A stretch of DNA of 64,000 bases from Psychrobacter sp. Pi2-1 (GCF_904846645.1 NZ_CAJHBO010000011.1:30974-94973); one strand, 5' to 3'; numbered from the stretch's first letter, positions 26,636 to 36,398 are shown. Numbers and translations are program-made. Notes: generated by a model from the sequence alone, not told the origin.

Positions 26636-29473
26636 CTAGCCTGCTTCTTTGCTCTCAGCAGCCAATTGACGTAGTACATAGTGTAATACGCCGCCATGAC
26701 GCACATACTCGCGCTCTTTTGGCGTTTGTAGACCGACATTTACCTCAAAGGTTTCTGCCGTTCCGTCAGCACGTGTAGCCGTGACAGTGGCGGTTTTACT
26801 CTCGCCATTGTCCAGACCTGTGATGCTAAGCACTTCAGAACCATCTAGTTTGTAGGTTTCTGCATTTTGACCATCTTTGAATGTCAATGGCAATACACCC
26901 ATACCGACAAGGTTTGAGCGGTGAATACGCTCAAACGAGCTGGTCAACACGGCTTTTACACCTAGCAAAATAGTACCTTTAGCTGCCCAATCACGGCTCG
27001 AGCCTGAGCCATACTCTGACCCGCCCAATACCACGAGCGGACGCTTATCTTCTTTATACTTCATCGCTGCGTTATAGATAGGCATTTCTTCTCCATCTTG
27101 TAGCGTAGCTCTGTCGTCTTTGAAGTAATAAGTGTAGCCGCCCTCTTTGCCACCCATCATTGTGTTTTTGATACGGATGTTGGCAAAGGTACCACGAGTC
27201 ATGACTGCATCATTACCACGGCGCGAGCCATAGCTGTTGAAGTCTGCTTCCATCACACCGCGCTCTTGCAAGTACTTACCTGCTGGTGAGTCTGGATCGA
27301 TATTACCTGCTGGTGAGATATGATCGGTGGTGATTGAGTCACCAAACAGACCTAAAATACGCGCGCCTTCGATATCAGGGATACCTTCTGGCTCCATAGT
27401 CATACCATCAAAGAACGGTGGGTTTTTAATATACGTTGACCCTTCATCCCATGGATACAATTGGCTATCCGCTGAACTAATTGCGTTCCACGCGGCACTA
27501 CCATCAAACACTTCGCCATAGTTCTTGCGGAACATATCAGCATCAATATTGTTGGCAATTAACTCGTTGATCTCTTCTGAAGTTGGCCAGATGTCTTTTA
27601 AATAAACATCATTGCCATCTTGATCCTGTCCTAGTGGATGAGTGGTCAGATCGATATCGACAGTGCCTGCCAATGCATAGGCAACGACCAATGGTGGTGA
27701 GGCTAAGTAACTGGCTTTGACATGCGAGTGAATCCGACCTTCAAAGTTACGGTTACCAGACAGTACCGCTGCCGCGACCAAATCATTTTCTTCAATGCCT
27801 TTTTCGATCTCTTCTGACAATGGTCCTGAGTTACCGATACATGTCGTACACCCATACCCTACTAGATAGAAGCCTGTTTTTTCTAGCTCATCCATCAGAT
27901 GGGTTTTTTCTAAATAGTCGGTGACCACTTTAGAACCGGGTGCGAGCGATGTCTTAACCCAAGGCTTGGCTTTGAGACCTTTTGCAGCCGCTTTTTTGGC
28001 CACTAGACCTGCACCAATCATTACCGCTGGATTGGAAGTATTGGTACAAGAAGTAATGGCGGCAATAACTACCGATCCGTCTCGTAGCTTGTGTTGTTTG
28101 TCATCGATGCTGACATTTGAAAAGACATTGTTTGCTGGCGCATAACCTGCGTTATCATCACTGGTATCAACTTCGATATTCGGTTCAGCCGCCAAGTGTT
28201 CAGCTTGCTCTTGCTCGCCGCCTTCTTGGTCAAAGCGTATTTTGCCTTCTACTTCTGACTTGCGATCTTTGGTCATTCTCTCTAACGTTTCGCCAAACTT
28301 CTCATGCATATCAGATAAATTGATACGCTGCTGTGGCAAGTTTGGACCAGCTAGTGCTGGCTGTACTGACGATAGATCTAGTTCTAACTTACTTGAATAA
28401 GTCGCCGCAGGTGTATCGGCGTCGTGCCATAAGCCTTGCGCCTTAGCATACTTTTCAACCAGCTCAATCTGCTCTTCGTCACGACCAGAGAGACGCAAGT
28501 AATCAATCGCCATTTGGTCAATTGGAAAAATACCACAAGTCGCACCGTACTCTGGTGACATATTGGCAATAGTAGCGCGGTCCGCTAACGGCATGCTATG
28601 TAAGCCTTCGCCATAAAACTCAACGAACTTACCAACTACGCCATGTGCACGCAGCATTTCAACGACACGTAGTACCAAATCGGTCGCCGTGACGCCTTCG
28701 GTTAGCTTACCTTTTAGCTCAAAGCCGACCACTTGCGGAATCAGCATCGAGGACGGTTGACCTAGCATCGCGGCTTCAGCTTCAATACCGCCCACACCCC
28801 AACCAAGCACACCGATACCATTAATCATCGTAGTATGGCTATCTGTACCAAATACTGTATCTGGATAAGCCGTCAGCTCGCCATCAACGTCCGCTGCCAT
28901 CACGACACGAGCTAAATACTCAAGGTTAACCTGATGCACGATACCTGTCGCTGGCGGTACCACGACGAAGTTTTCAAAAGCTTGCTTGCCCCAATGCAAA
29001 AACTCATAGCGCTCATTGTTACGCTTAAATTCAATTTTTTCGTTCAAATCTAGCGCATCTTCGCGGCCATAAGCATCGACCTGTACAGAGTGATCGACGA
29101 CTAGCTCACTAGGGATAAACGGATTGATCTGCTCAGCCTTTCCGCCAAGCTCGACCACTGCATCACGCATCGCCGCCAAATCGACTACTGAAGGTACACC
29201 AGTGAAATCCTGCAATACCACACGCGCTGGCATAAAGGCGATTTCTTTTGACGCTTCAGCGCCTGCATCCCAGTTGGCAACCGCTTCGATATGGTTTTTG
29301 CCAACCGACTGGCCACCGTCTTCGTTACGCAATAGGTTTTCTAGTACCACTTTCATACAAAATGGTAGTGTCTTGATATGCTCATAAGTTTCAGTCAGCT
29401 TTGGCAGGCTGTAGTAGGCATGTTCCTTGCCAGCAACCGAAAGGGTGTCTTTTACATCAAAAATATCACTCAT
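26636..29473 (-). CDS. acnA: Aconitate hydratase A
   Basis: A TCA-cycle enzyme that isomerises citrate to isocitrate using a [4Fe-4S] cluster. The protein, about 945 residues from the ATG at 29473 (AAGGAAG upstream), is a little longer than E. coli AcnA (891). Cluster-binding cysteines are visible in 'SCTNTSNP' and in 'GCTTCIGNSGP'. The N-terminal half shows 'LQDFTGVPSVVDLAAMRDA' and 'VFGTDSHTTMINGIGVLGWG'; the C-terminal swivel domain shows 'FGDSITTDHISPAG' and 'GSEYGSGSSRDWAAKG'. A ~40-residue charged insertion (Glu/Asp/Gln-rich) precedes the first cluster Cys. It is of the AcnA/IRP type, not AcnB. Monocistronic on the minus strand. Confidence 0.97.
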   Translation of the reverse strand: MSDIFDVKDTLSVAGKEHAYYSLPKLTETYEHIKTLPFCMKVVLENLLRNEDGGQSVGKNHIEAVANWDAGAEASKEIAFMPARVVLQDFTGVPSVVDLAAMRDAVVELGGKAEQINPFIPSELVVDHSVQVDAYGREDALDLNEKIEFKRNNERYEFLHWGKQAFENFVVVPPATGIVHQVNLEYLARVVMAADVDGELTAYPDTVFGTDSHTTMINGIGVLGWGVGGIEAEAAMLGQPSSMLIPQVVGFELKGKLTEGVTATDLVLRVVEMLRAHGVVGKFVEFYGEGLHSMPLADRATIANMSPEYGATCGIFPIDQMAIDYLRLSGRDEEQIELVEKYAKAQGLWHDADTPAATYSSKLELDLSSVQPALAGPNLPQQRINLSDMHEKFGETLERMTKDRKSEVEGKIRFDQEGGEQEQAEHLAAEPNIEVDTSDDNAGYAPANNVFSNVSIDDKQHKLRDGSVVIAAITSCTNTSNPAVMIGAGLVAKKAAAKGLKAKPWVKTSLAPGSKVVTDYLEKTHLMDELEKTGFYLVGYGCTTCIGNSGPLSEEIEKGIEENDLVAAAVLSGNRNFEGRIHSHVKASYLASPPLVVAYALAGTVDIDLTTHPLGQDQDGNDVYLKDIWPTSEEINELIANNIDADMFRKNYGEVFDGSAAWNAISSADSQLYPWDEGSTYIKNPPFFDGMTMEPEGIPDIEGARILGLFGDSITTDHISPAGNIDPDSPAGKYLQERGVMEADFNSYGSRRGNDAVMTRGTFANIRIKNTMMGGKEGGYTYYFKDDRATLQDGEEMPIYNAAMKYKEDKRPLVVLGGSEYGSGSSRDWAAKGTILLGVKAVLTSSFERIHRSNLVGMGVLPLTFKDGQNAETYKLDGSEVLSITGLDNGESKTATVTATRADGTAETFEVNVGLQTPKEREYVRHGGVLHYVLRQLAAESKEAG

Positions 29474-29770
29474 GATAGCTTCCTTATCGTTGTTATAAAT
29501 CCTGGACATAAATTATTATAAGTCTATGTATGACTAGTGGCTCAATAAATGATTGATCTGTCTTGAATCAATATCGCAGTTTCGCAAAACTGTCTGATAG
29601 AAGTCAGTGTTAACAAAAGAGATAATCATATCTATAGTGATTAACAGAAACTTCCTTTTACCATAACAAACATACAAGGCTTTGTTAACGTCTGGACGTT
29701 GTCGAATCGTGGCACAATCGTAAACGTAACAACGGTTTAGCGAGCTATTCTCAAGCAATCCTCTTCCTAT

Positions 29771-30841
29771 TTATTTTTTGTCTTTTTTACGTCGTCCACT
29801 GCGGAACACGTAGCTGTCCTCATAGAAGTCAGTATCTGCATTTTCTGCCCAAAAATGCGGCACCCCTAAAATCGGTAGCGGCGCAAGCTGGCGCGGTTTG
29901 ACGTCATCATTTGATAATAATGTGTCCATGTATTCGGCAACTTTGTCATCCAAATAGCGCATACGTTCAGCTAACGATAAGGTAAAGAATTCTTGTGCAA
30001 CGTGAATGACAATGCTGTGAGCGCATAGAGGTTTGCGTGGGTGTACCAACTGCTCAAGCAGGGCATGCCCAAAGATATAAACTGCGGCTTGAGCGCTGTT
30101 ATCAGGCTGGGTTGGGTTATCCCATTTAGCACGTGGTTTCACCAAACTTGCCTGCCAGTCAAAACTAACCAACGCCTCACCGATACTAGCATCAGAAGTC
30201 ACCAGCACGGCGCCATTCTCATCAAAGACAGTAATAGTGTCACGCACACGTCCTCGTCGCTCATTGATGCCTTGCTTGGCAATCTCTAGCATATGATAGT
30301 AATTGAGCATAGCCTTAGTCTTTGGGAAGGTCAGCCAAATACTGCCATTAAACAAATCATGCAAGTTGTCCCGCGTCGGAATATTGCCGCTCGTCCCGAT
30401 AAAATGCTCGTAAGCTTCGCCATCGGGCAATGCATTTTGAGAGACGAATTGTAGCGTCTGAGATTTGTGGTCATGAGCTGGTTTGGTATGTGGTAACGGC
30501 TGTTGCAAATGTTCAGCCTGCTGCAGCATCGCCGTTTTTAAGACTTTGGCAATCGTGTCAGGCGTATTGATGTCAGAAGCATTTATATCGTGTCTATTTG
30601 GACTTTTCACATTATCCAAACCTTTTGAATCATTCGAACCATCCAAGCTATTTCTCTGTGATTTCGAGTGACTAAGGCGCTCAATCGTGTTGCTGATATA
30701 ACTCAATTGAGTGATATGCGATAACCAAGGCATTTGCCAGTCAATGGTAGCAAAGCTGTGATCAAGCTGACCTTCTACTACAGGTAGCTGCTTAGTATGA
30801 GTATCAGAGTTAAGTGTGGCGGGTAAATCATTGGCAGGCAT
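29771..30841 (-). CDS. DUF3025-like protein
   Basis: A 356-residue cytoplasmic protein. The first 110 residues are Asn/Asp/Ser-rich and probably partly disordered. The conserved part includes 'LHDLFNGSIWLTFPKTKAML', 'RGRVRDTITVFDENGAVLV', 'AAVYIFGHALLEQLVHP' and the C-terminal 'PLPILGVPHFWAEN', the order of motifs I associate with DUF3025, a proteobacterial family without a known function. A Lys/Arg-rich tail (RSGRRKKDKK) ends the protein. It is divergent from the YdjM-like gene and shows no operon partner. Family by motif memory only. Confidence 0.72.
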   Translation of the reverse strand: MPANDLPATLNSDTHTKQLPVVEGQLDHSFATIDWQMPWLSHITQLSYISNTIERLSHSKSQRNSLDGSNDSKGLDNVKSPNRHDINASDINTPDTIAKVLKTAMLQQAEHLQQPLPHTKPAHDHKSQTLQFVSQNALPDGEAYEHFIGTSGNIPTRDNLHDLFNGSIWLTFPKTKAMLNYYHMLEIAKQGINERRGRVRDTITVFDENGAVLVTSDASIGEALVSFDWQASLVKPRAKWDNPTQPDNSAQAAVYIFGHALLEQLVHPRKPLCAHSIVIHVAQEFFTLSLAERMRYLDDKVAEYMDTLLSNDDVKPRQLAPLPILGVPHFWAENADTDFYEDSYVFRSGRRKKDKK

Positions 30842-30967
30842 AGAAGCTCTCTCTTACAGGCTATCTCTATTAGACGTATGGGCGGTCTATGGTATCATGG
30901 TGCGCTTTTTTACTGCTAGATACGCCGCTCGAAAGGACTTTTTGAGCGCTATGGAAGAATGAGTTTT

Positions 30968-31684
30968 ATGGCAAATTTTAATACCCACTTAAATGTCGCC
31001 TTTATGGTCAGCGGCACACTGAGTTTGACGGTTTATAAAGCTGGATTGATTGATGATTCAGGGTTTTTGGTGTGCGTAGCGCTTGGTACTATCGGTGGAT
31101 TGCTGCCAGACTTAGATTCTGATAATTCAACACCGATTAAGCTCGGTTTTAATATCACCTCGTTTATATTTGCCTTTGGGCTGGTCATGCATTGGCGTAG
31201 TGACTTGAGCTTACTGGCATTGATAGTATTGTGGCTAGCAGGCTACGGTTTTATGCGTTACGTGGTTTTTCATATTTTTACTACTATGACGGTGCATCGC
31301 GGCGTCATCCACTCTGTGCCGTATATGGCAATACTGGGATTGGGGTTGACGTGCCTAAGTTATTATGGCTTGCACCTACCACTGACGACTAGCTGGTTTT
31401 ATGGTCTGTTTTTATTTGGTGGCGCGATGGTACATTTGTCATTGGACGAGCTGTATAGCGTCAATTTGTCCAATATGAAAATGAAGCGCTCATCGGGCAC
31501 GGCGATGAAGTTTTATCAGCCAAAAGACAAATGGTGGTATTTGCTCTTATATACTATCCTTGCGCTACTGGTATATGCCGCCCCGCCTTTTGAAATGTTT
31601 TGGTCACGACTAAGTGATCCTTCCGCATGGGCGCAGCTCAAAGTCGGCATATTGCCAGAATTAATAAAAAGCATGCTGCAATAA
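30968..31684 (+). CDS. YdjM-like inner-membrane metal-dependent hydrolase
   Basis: A 238-residue membrane protein with four to five hydrophobic segments. The metal-ligand motifs of the YdjM/DUF457 'LexA-binding, inner membrane-associated hydrolase' group are present: an early 'THLNVAF' His, 'GGLLPDLDSDNS' and 'HRGVIHSVPY'. The hydrolytic activity is predicted for the family and not shown here. The ATG at 30968 is chosen because GGAAG lies ten bases upstream; the ATG at 30959 is too close to it. It is followed 59 bp later by a YchJ-like gene on the same strand and may be co-transcribed. Confidence 0.82.
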   Translation: MANFNTHLNVAFMVSGTLSLTVYKAGLIDDSGFLVCVALGTIGGLLPDLDSDNSTPIKLGFNITSFIFAFGLVMHWRSDLSLLALIVLWLAGYGFMRYVVFHIFTTMTVHRGVIHSVPYMAILGLGLTCLSYYGLHLPLTTSWFYGLFLFGGAMVHLSLDELYSVNLSNMKMKRSSGTAMKFYQPKDKWWYLLLYTILALLVYAAPPFEMFWSRLSDPSAWAQLKVGILPELIKSMLQ

Positions 31685-31743
31685 AGTTATCAAAAGACCA
31701 TTAAGCCTAAACGAATAAGCCCAAACAAAAATTAGAGTAAAAC

Positions 31744-32319
31744 ATGCAATCTTACCCAGATACTTGCCCGTGCCAAATTAATCCAACAGCAGAGACGACA
31801 GACGCTCCGCTATCCTATCCAGACTGCTGCCAGCCATATCATGATGCTTTTTATAATAATGAGGTTGATAAAGCAGATGGTATAAAAGCGGAGACAGCCA
31901 AACGGCTTATGCGCACGCGCTATAGTGCCTTTGTACTCATAAAACCAGAGTATATCATCAAGACCACAGTGCCTGCTCAGCAAACATTACTTGATGTTGC
32001 AGCGATTGAAAGTTGGGCCAAAGAGACAGATTGGGCAGGATTAGAGATTGTAGAGCACACGCCAAAACTGGGTAAACGTCATGCACAGGTTGAGTTTAAG
32101 GCTTATTTTAAAAGCTCTGAGGAAACAATAAGTGGTTTAGAAGAAAAAATACAGGCGCATCATGAGTTGTCCACCTTCGTAAAGGTAAAAAGCAAAGCTA
32201 ATCAAGATGCACGTTGGTACTTCTTAGATCCGACGGTTGCGATGACTGTGAGCCAAAAGCAACCGTGTATTTGTGGGTCGGGTGAAAAGTTTAAACGGTG
32301 TTGTGGGGGTTATATTTAA
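31744..32319 (+). CDS. YchJ-like protein with SEC-C zinc motif
   Basis: A 191-residue cytoplasmic protein of the UPF0225/YchJ group. It begins with a Cys-rich segment ('TCPCQ', 'DCCQPYHD'), continues with 'TAKRLMRTRYSAFVLIKPEY' and 'FYFLDPT'-type NTF2-like fold elements, and ends in the SEC-C zinc motif 'QPCICGSGEKFKRCCGG' (C-x-C-x8-C-C). The N-terminal region carries an incomplete copy of the same motif, which is typical of YchJ. No biochemical role is established. It ends near the convergent YafJ-like gene. Confidence 0.87.
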   Translation: MQSYPDTCPCQINPTAETTDAPLSYPDCCQPYHDAFYNNEVDKADGIKAETAKRLMRTRYSAFVLIKPEYIIKTTVPAQQTLLDVAAIESWAKETDWAGLEIVEHTPKLGKRHAQVEFKAYFKSSEETISGLEEKIQAHHELSTFVKVKSKANQDARWYFLDPTVAMTVSQKQPCICGSGEKFKRCCGGYI

Positions 32320-32343
32320 ACAACATTAGATATCTATTAACCG

Positions 32344-33264
32344 CTAAACACTCGCCCCAACCGCGCGTGCAATTGCAATACCTTCATCAACGGTCAAAAA
32401 TTTACGCTGGCTTGGGCTGTCTTTATAAATGACGTCACCATCTTGAAAGATTAAGCATTCATTGACGGCGAGCTGCTGCCATTTTTCATTTTCAGTCAAT
32501 GGCACGGTGACTAGAATAGTAACTTTATCCGTATCTGTAGTCACATCACCAAAGTTAATCGCCATATCATCATCAGCGAGTTTCGCTTCACCAAATGGCG
32601 CTTTACGCGTGAGATAAAACAGCAAGCTACCTGCATAAGCCAGTTGCCACCTGCCATTCGATATTAAGCAGTTAAACAACCCATTGGCGGACAGATAACG
32701 ACATTGCGTGGTCAAAAAATTAAACAACGTTTTGTCATCAGGACGCGACTTAAAGCTGCTTTTTAGACGATTGACCAAATAACAGAATGCCATTTCTGAG
32801 TCAGTATTGCCGACTGGCTGACAGTGTGAGGCATTGCCGTTGTCTTGTAGGCGCTGACAGCGTTTGATAAATTCGCTATTCATCTGCCCATTGTGCGCAA
32901 ATACCCACTGCTCGCCCCATACTTCACGGACAAAGGGATGCGTGTTTGCCAAACAATTCTGCCCTTGCGTCGCTTTACGAATATGCGCGATGACATTCAT
33001 AGCTTTGATTGGATAATTATTGACCAAGTCAGCGACTGGCGACAGATGGCTTGGACGATTGTCATGAAACAGACGCAGACCCGTTGAGTCATTTGCCGTC
33101 TCATCGTTGGTTTTGTCATTATTGCTGCATTCGCTGCGCTCAAAAAAGGCAATACCAAAGCCATCTTCATGACTGTCCGTCATGCCGCCGCGCTTGCGAA
33201 ATCCTGCAAAACTAAAGCCAATATCCGTTGGGGTATTGCAGTTCATTCCTAAGAGTTGACACAT
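32344..33264 (-). CDS. YafJ-like class II glutamine amidotransferase
   Basis: A 306-residue protein beginning 'MCQLLGMNCNTPTDIGFSF' with Cys2 as the N-terminal nucleophile after Met removal. 'THPFVREVWGEQWVFAHNG' and 'GNTDSEMAFCYLV' are class II amidotransferase (Ntn hydrolase) motifs. The size fits the stand-alone YafJ family (255-300 residues), whose substrate is unknown, and excludes GlmS or PurF. The gene starts immediately after the stop of the DUF2007-like gene (TAA-ATG), so the two are coupled. Confidence 0.88.
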   Translation of the reverse strand: MCQLLGMNCNTPTDIGFSFAGFRKRGGMTDSHEDGFGIAFFERSECSNNDKTNDETANDSTGLRLFHDNRPSHLSPVADLVNNYPIKAMNVIAHIRKATQGQNCLANTHPFVREVWGEQWVFAHNGQMNSEFIKRCQRLQDNGNASHCQPVGNTDSEMAFCYLVNRLKSSFKSRPDDKTLFNFLTTQCRYLSANGLFNCLISNGRWQLAYAGSLLFYLTRKAPFGEAKLADDDMAINFGDVTTDTDKVTILVTVPLTENEKWQQLAVNECLIFQDGDVIYKDSPSQRKFLTVDEGIAIARAVGASV

Positions 33265-33594
33265 TTAATCATTACCGCCGTTATTGTCGTCTATTATCGA
33301 GTTACCTTGAGTAGGATTGTTTTGAGCAGCAGATAGCGCATCAAAATCAGCATCACTCATCTCATCAAGCAAAGCGGCACCATCAGTTGGGATGGTATCC
33401 AAAATGCGCTGAGCTTCTGCCAGATCGGTACTTTCTACCCAGAGAACGATACCCGAGTTCATACCGGGGATAGCGCTGAGCGGCTGCAAGGACACGGTAA
33501 TGCCGTTATTACGTAGTAGGTTGGCGTGTAGCTCACCTTGCATATTGGTATCGTAGCGCGCCAGTTTGTGCCAGTTATCAACTTGGTCGGTCAT
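33265..33594 (-). CDS. DUF2007-like small protein
   Basis: A 109-residue cytoplasmic protein. 'KLARYDTNMQGELHANLLRN' at the start, 'GITVSLQPLSAIPGMNSGI' and 'VLWVESTDLAEAQRIL' are the pattern of the DUF2007 family ('putative signal transducing protein', a small ferredoxin-like fold). The last 30 residues are Asn/Asp-rich and disordered-looking. It is directly followed by the YafJ-like gene with no spacer, suggesting a functional or expression link. A 3 x 12 bp repeat lies just upstream, between it and thrB. Confidence 0.75.
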   Translation of the reverse strand: MTDQVDNWHKLARYDTNMQGELHANLLRNNGITVSLQPLSAIPGMNSGIVLWVESTDLAEAQRILDTIPTDGAALLDEMSDADFDALSAAQNNPTQGNSIIDDNNGGND

Positions 33595-33613
33595 GGGGTC
33601 GCCTCTAAGTTTT

Positions 33614-33649
33614 CGGTACTAAAATTAGTACTAACATTGGTACTAGAAT
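33614..33649. repeat. 3 x 12 bp tandem repeat with GTACTA core
   Basis: Units CGGTACTAAAAT (33614), TAGTACTAACAT (33626) and TGGTACTAGAAT (33638) sit back to back in the 72-bp gap between thrB and the DUF2007-like gene. The constant core is GTACTA. Confidence 0.75.
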
Positions 33650-33666
33650 AAATGAATAGGCAATGC

Positions 33667-34836
33667 TTAAGACAATTGATCTAGCGTATATTCTTTGATT
33701 GCGAACTCACTACTATTTAATGTTTCCTGCGCTTGTTCGGCTTGCATGATACTGCTAAACACGCCGACTATTTGATTGTCTGGTTTGGTTGATAGTACAA
33801 ATACGGTATTTTGCGACTTTTCAACATGCGCCCAATGGTAAGCGGCCAAACGTTTCATCAAGTCAGGGTTTTTGACCATGATGTTATCACCCGTACGACC
33901 TTCAGTGCGATTGTAGTGAATCACATTTAAGCGTAATAACCAGAAAATCACCGCTGCCTTTGCCAGCATCACAGGGAGTGCGCGTTTTTCATCACTGTTT
34001 AGCGGACGTATCGATTCATAACCTTGTAAGAACGCTGCCATTTTACTACGATCAAAGTTAACGGATTCGCCTTGTTCCGCAACGCCCCATGTGGTACAAA
34101 AATCATTGATAGTAATGGCAATATCCATCACGTAATGCTCAACGCTTACCTCGGTAAAGTCTAGTAGACCCGTCAAACGCGCTTCGCCCTTTTGTAGATT
34201 CCATAAGGTATTGTCGGCAAACATATCTAAATGACACAGACCTTTTGGCAAAGTGGTCAGTGGCAATTCTGAATAAGCGCGCCAGATATCGCTCATCAGC
34301 TTGGCTTCGTCACCTGGCATAAACTGCATTTCACGGTCGCGCACATCTGCCCATGGATACAAAGGCACGCCGTATTGCTCGCTTGGTTGTAGTGCTTGTA
34401 GCGTTTCATGCAGCATGGCTAATGCCGCGCCAATGTCATGACACATCGCTTGCGTGGTTTGCTCAGGATGTGAGCCTGCTAGGCATGGTACTAGCGTAAT
34501 CGCTTTGTCTTCATAATGGATGACATAGCGTTTATCATCGATGTCGCCATCCGCCTGAGCACTATTTGATTCAATAACGGCTAGCGGCGCAGCGACTGGT
34601 AACTTGCCATTTAACTGATTGAGGATAACGGCCATTTTTTCGATATCAGCGGGCGGACGTTCTTCAAATAAAGTGAATACATAAGAGTACGTGCCGTCTA
34701 CATCGTCAGTCGTTTGAATAAACCAGTTTGAGTTTTTAATGCCTTGAGTGATCGGAATCGCGCGGGCAAACGACACGCCAAAGCTTTGGCAGAAGGCAGC
34801 AAACTGGTCATCGGTTAACTGGGTATAGACGGACAT
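33667..34836 (-). CDS. thrB: Homoserine kinase (type II, APH-like) with extra C-terminal module
   Basis: Phosphorylates homoserine in threonine synthesis. This is the aminoglycoside-phosphotransferase-like form found in Pseudomonas and relatives, not the GHMP ThrB of E. coli. Residues 1-335 show 'QGIKNSNWFIQT', the Brenner-type catalytic 'LPKGLCHLDMFADNTLW' (HxDxxxxN) and 'LTGLLDFTEVSVEHYVMDIA' (metal Asp), all as expected. Residues about 341-389 ('NTVFVLSTKPDNQIVGVFSS' ... 'KEYTLDQLS') go beyond the usual ~320 residues and resemble a small alpha/beta module seen as separate proteins (DUF7336-like pattern). Monocistronic. Confidence 0.9.
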   Translation of the reverse strand: MSVYTQLTDDQFAAFCQSFGVSFARAIPITQGIKNSNWFIQTTDDVDGTYSYVFTLFEERPPADIEKMAVILNQLNGKLPVAAPLAVIESNSAQADGDIDDKRYVIHYEDKAITLVPCLAGSHPEQTTQAMCHDIGAALAMLHETLQALQPSEQYGVPLYPWADVRDREMQFMPGDEAKLMSDIWRAYSELPLTTLPKGLCHLDMFADNTLWNLQKGEARLTGLLDFTEVSVEHYVMDIAITINDFCTTWGVAEQGESVNFDRSKMAAFLQGYESIRPLNSDEKRALPVMLAKAAVIFWLLRLNVIHYNRTEGRTGDNIMVKNPDLMKRLAAYHWAHVEKSQNTVFVLSTKPDNQIVGVFSSIMQAEQAQETLNSSEFAIKEYTLDQLS

Positions 34837-34950
34837 GACATCTCACTTATCGTAATTAAAGAGTAAATAAAAGTATATTTTAGCTTATTATAACTAAATT
34901 CAACCTGCATTGGCTTCTAAGGAATGTGGATTTAAGTGGAACAAATAGTA

Positions 34951-35505
34951 ATGAATAAATTTATTATGTTTTGGGACTGTTTAGGAATTAATTCTGGACA
35001 AATCCAAGTTGTCTTGAACTTGATTGTGATTGTACTAGCAACTATCGCTGCATTATATGCGAAAAAACAAATAGCAATCGCTCTGCAACTGAGAGAAGAT
35101 GAAATACGGCTATCAAGGCATAGACTAACCGTCTCAATTTTAGATTTAGCCTATAGCTGTAAAAAGGACATCTTCAAGCTAAGAAAAGACTTTGATAATT
35201 TTGAAATAGAGTTTAGCAAATTATTGCAAAGTAGAGGTTTTAAGCTAGACGATCCGATGCCAGAATTTGACTATACATTCAGAGAGTGGCTTAAGTTTCC
35301 TACCGAAACTTTAAGTCGTATAGAAAAAACAAATAGGGATCTAGTCGCTAAACTACATACTAATAATGGTAACTCAGATTTGAGTCTACATGAACTTGAA
35401 ACTATTCTTATACAACTTATGGATATTGCTTCCTCATTAGAAAATAGCAAACAAGGCATTATCGAAAGGATTGAAGAAATACGAACCTCATATAATACGA
35501 TATAG
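34951..35505 (+). CDS. Hypothetical membrane-anchored coiled-coil protein
   Basis: About 184 residues with one strong membrane segment near the N-terminus ('VVLNLIVIVLATIAALYA') followed by a long, charged, helical region ('LREDEIRLSRHRLTVSILDL', 'SCKKDIFKLRKDFDNFEIEF') that looks like a cytoplasmic coiled coil. I do not recognise the family. Start uncertain: a GTG at 34936 has AAGGA 12 bases upstream; the ATG at 34951 is within the frame. Base composition and codon use look more AT-rich than the flanking thrB and hisF, which hints at acquired DNA. Single-TM proteins of this type are common as small accessory genes. Confidence 0.7.
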   Translation: MNKFIMFWDCLGINSGQIQVVLNLIVIVLATIAALYAKKQIAIALQLREDEIRLSRHRLTVSILDLAYSCKKDIFKLRKDFDNFEIEFSKLLQSRGFKLDDPMPEFDYTFREWLKFPTETLSRIEKTNRDLVAKLHTNNGNSDLSLHELETILIQLMDIASSLENSKQGIIERIEEIRTSYNTI

Positions 35506-35581
35506 CTCAAAAAACCTGCCTGAAATAGCAGTGATTTTGCTAGACTAGCGCCTATGAATTGATTATAAGGTGAAAGACCCT

Positions 35582-36364
35582 ATGTTAGCAAAGCGTATCA
35601 TTCCTTGCTTGGACGTTGACAATGGCCGCGTGGTCAAAGGCGTACAATTTGTCGATATAAAAGACGCAGGCGATCCTGTCGAAGTGGCCAAACGTTACAA
35701 CGAACAAGGCGCTGATGAGATTACTTTTTTGGATATTACTGCGACCAATGATGAGCGCGATACCACTTATCATACTGTTGAGCGCATGGCAGAAACGGTA
35801 TTCGTTCCGCTGACCGTTGGCGGTGGCGTACGTAAAATCGCTGATATCCGCAATTTACTCAATGCTGGCGCGGATAAAGTCGCCATCAACTCAGCAGCCG
35901 TATTTACGCCGGAGTTCGTTGGTGAAGCCGCACAGAAATTTGGCAACCAGTGTATCGTCGTTGCCATCGATGCCAAACGTGTCGCTGATATCAACGTCGA
36001 TGGTATTGTTGTGCCACGTTGGGAGATTTTTACTCATGGTGGCCGTAAGCCAACGGGTATCGATGCCGTTGCTTGGGCGAGCAAAATGGCAGAGCTGGGC
36101 GCTGGTGAATTACTAGTCACCTCGATGGACGGTGATGGCACCAAAAAAGGCTATGATTTGGCGCTGATGCAGCAAATTACGAGCCGCGTTAATGTACCAG
36201 TTATCGCCTCAGGCGGCGTTGGTAACCTGCAACATTTAGCAGAAGGTGTACTAGAAGGCGGCGTAGATGCCGTACTTGCCGCCAGTATTTTTCACTTCGG
36301 TGAGTACACCGTGTTGGAGGCCAAAGAATATATGGCAGCACAAGGAATACAGATGCGTCTTTAG
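35582..36364 (+). CDS. hisF: HisF, imidazole glycerol phosphate synthase cyclase subunit
   Basis: Makes IGP and AICAR from PRFAR and ammonia, with HisH as partner, in histidine synthesis. The (beta-alpha)8 barrel shows both catalytic aspartates: '[17 protein letters not shown]' (Asp11) and '[15 protein letters not shown]' (Asp130). '[13 protein letters not shown]' and '[14 protein letters not shown]' bind phosphate. The 260-residue length is standard. The ATG at 35582 follows AAGGTG; the GTG at 35570 is rejected. No other his genes are nearby, so the histidine genes are scattered in this genome. Confidence 0.97.
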   Translation: MLAKRIIPCLDVDNGRVVKGVQFVDIKDAGDPVEVAKRYNEQGADEITFLDITATNDERDTTYHTVERMAETVFVPLTVGGGVRKIADIRNLLNAGADKVAINSAAVFTPEFVGEAAQKFGNQCIVVAIDAKRVADINVDGIVVPRWEIFTHGGRKPTGIDAVAWASKMAELGAGELLVTSMDGDGTKKGYDLALMQQITSRVNVPVIASGGVGNLQHLAEGVLEGGVDAVLAASIFHFGEYTVLEAKEYMAAQGIQMRL

Positions 36365-36398
36365 CACGCTCGTAATATACAAATAAAACCTAAAAAAA

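Noticed and set aside
29534..29758. 74-codon minus-strand frame between acnA and the DUF3025-like gene
   Set aside because: No convincing ribosome binding site, Cys/Tyr-scattered composition and no family pattern; it overlaps the region expected to hold the acnA promoter.
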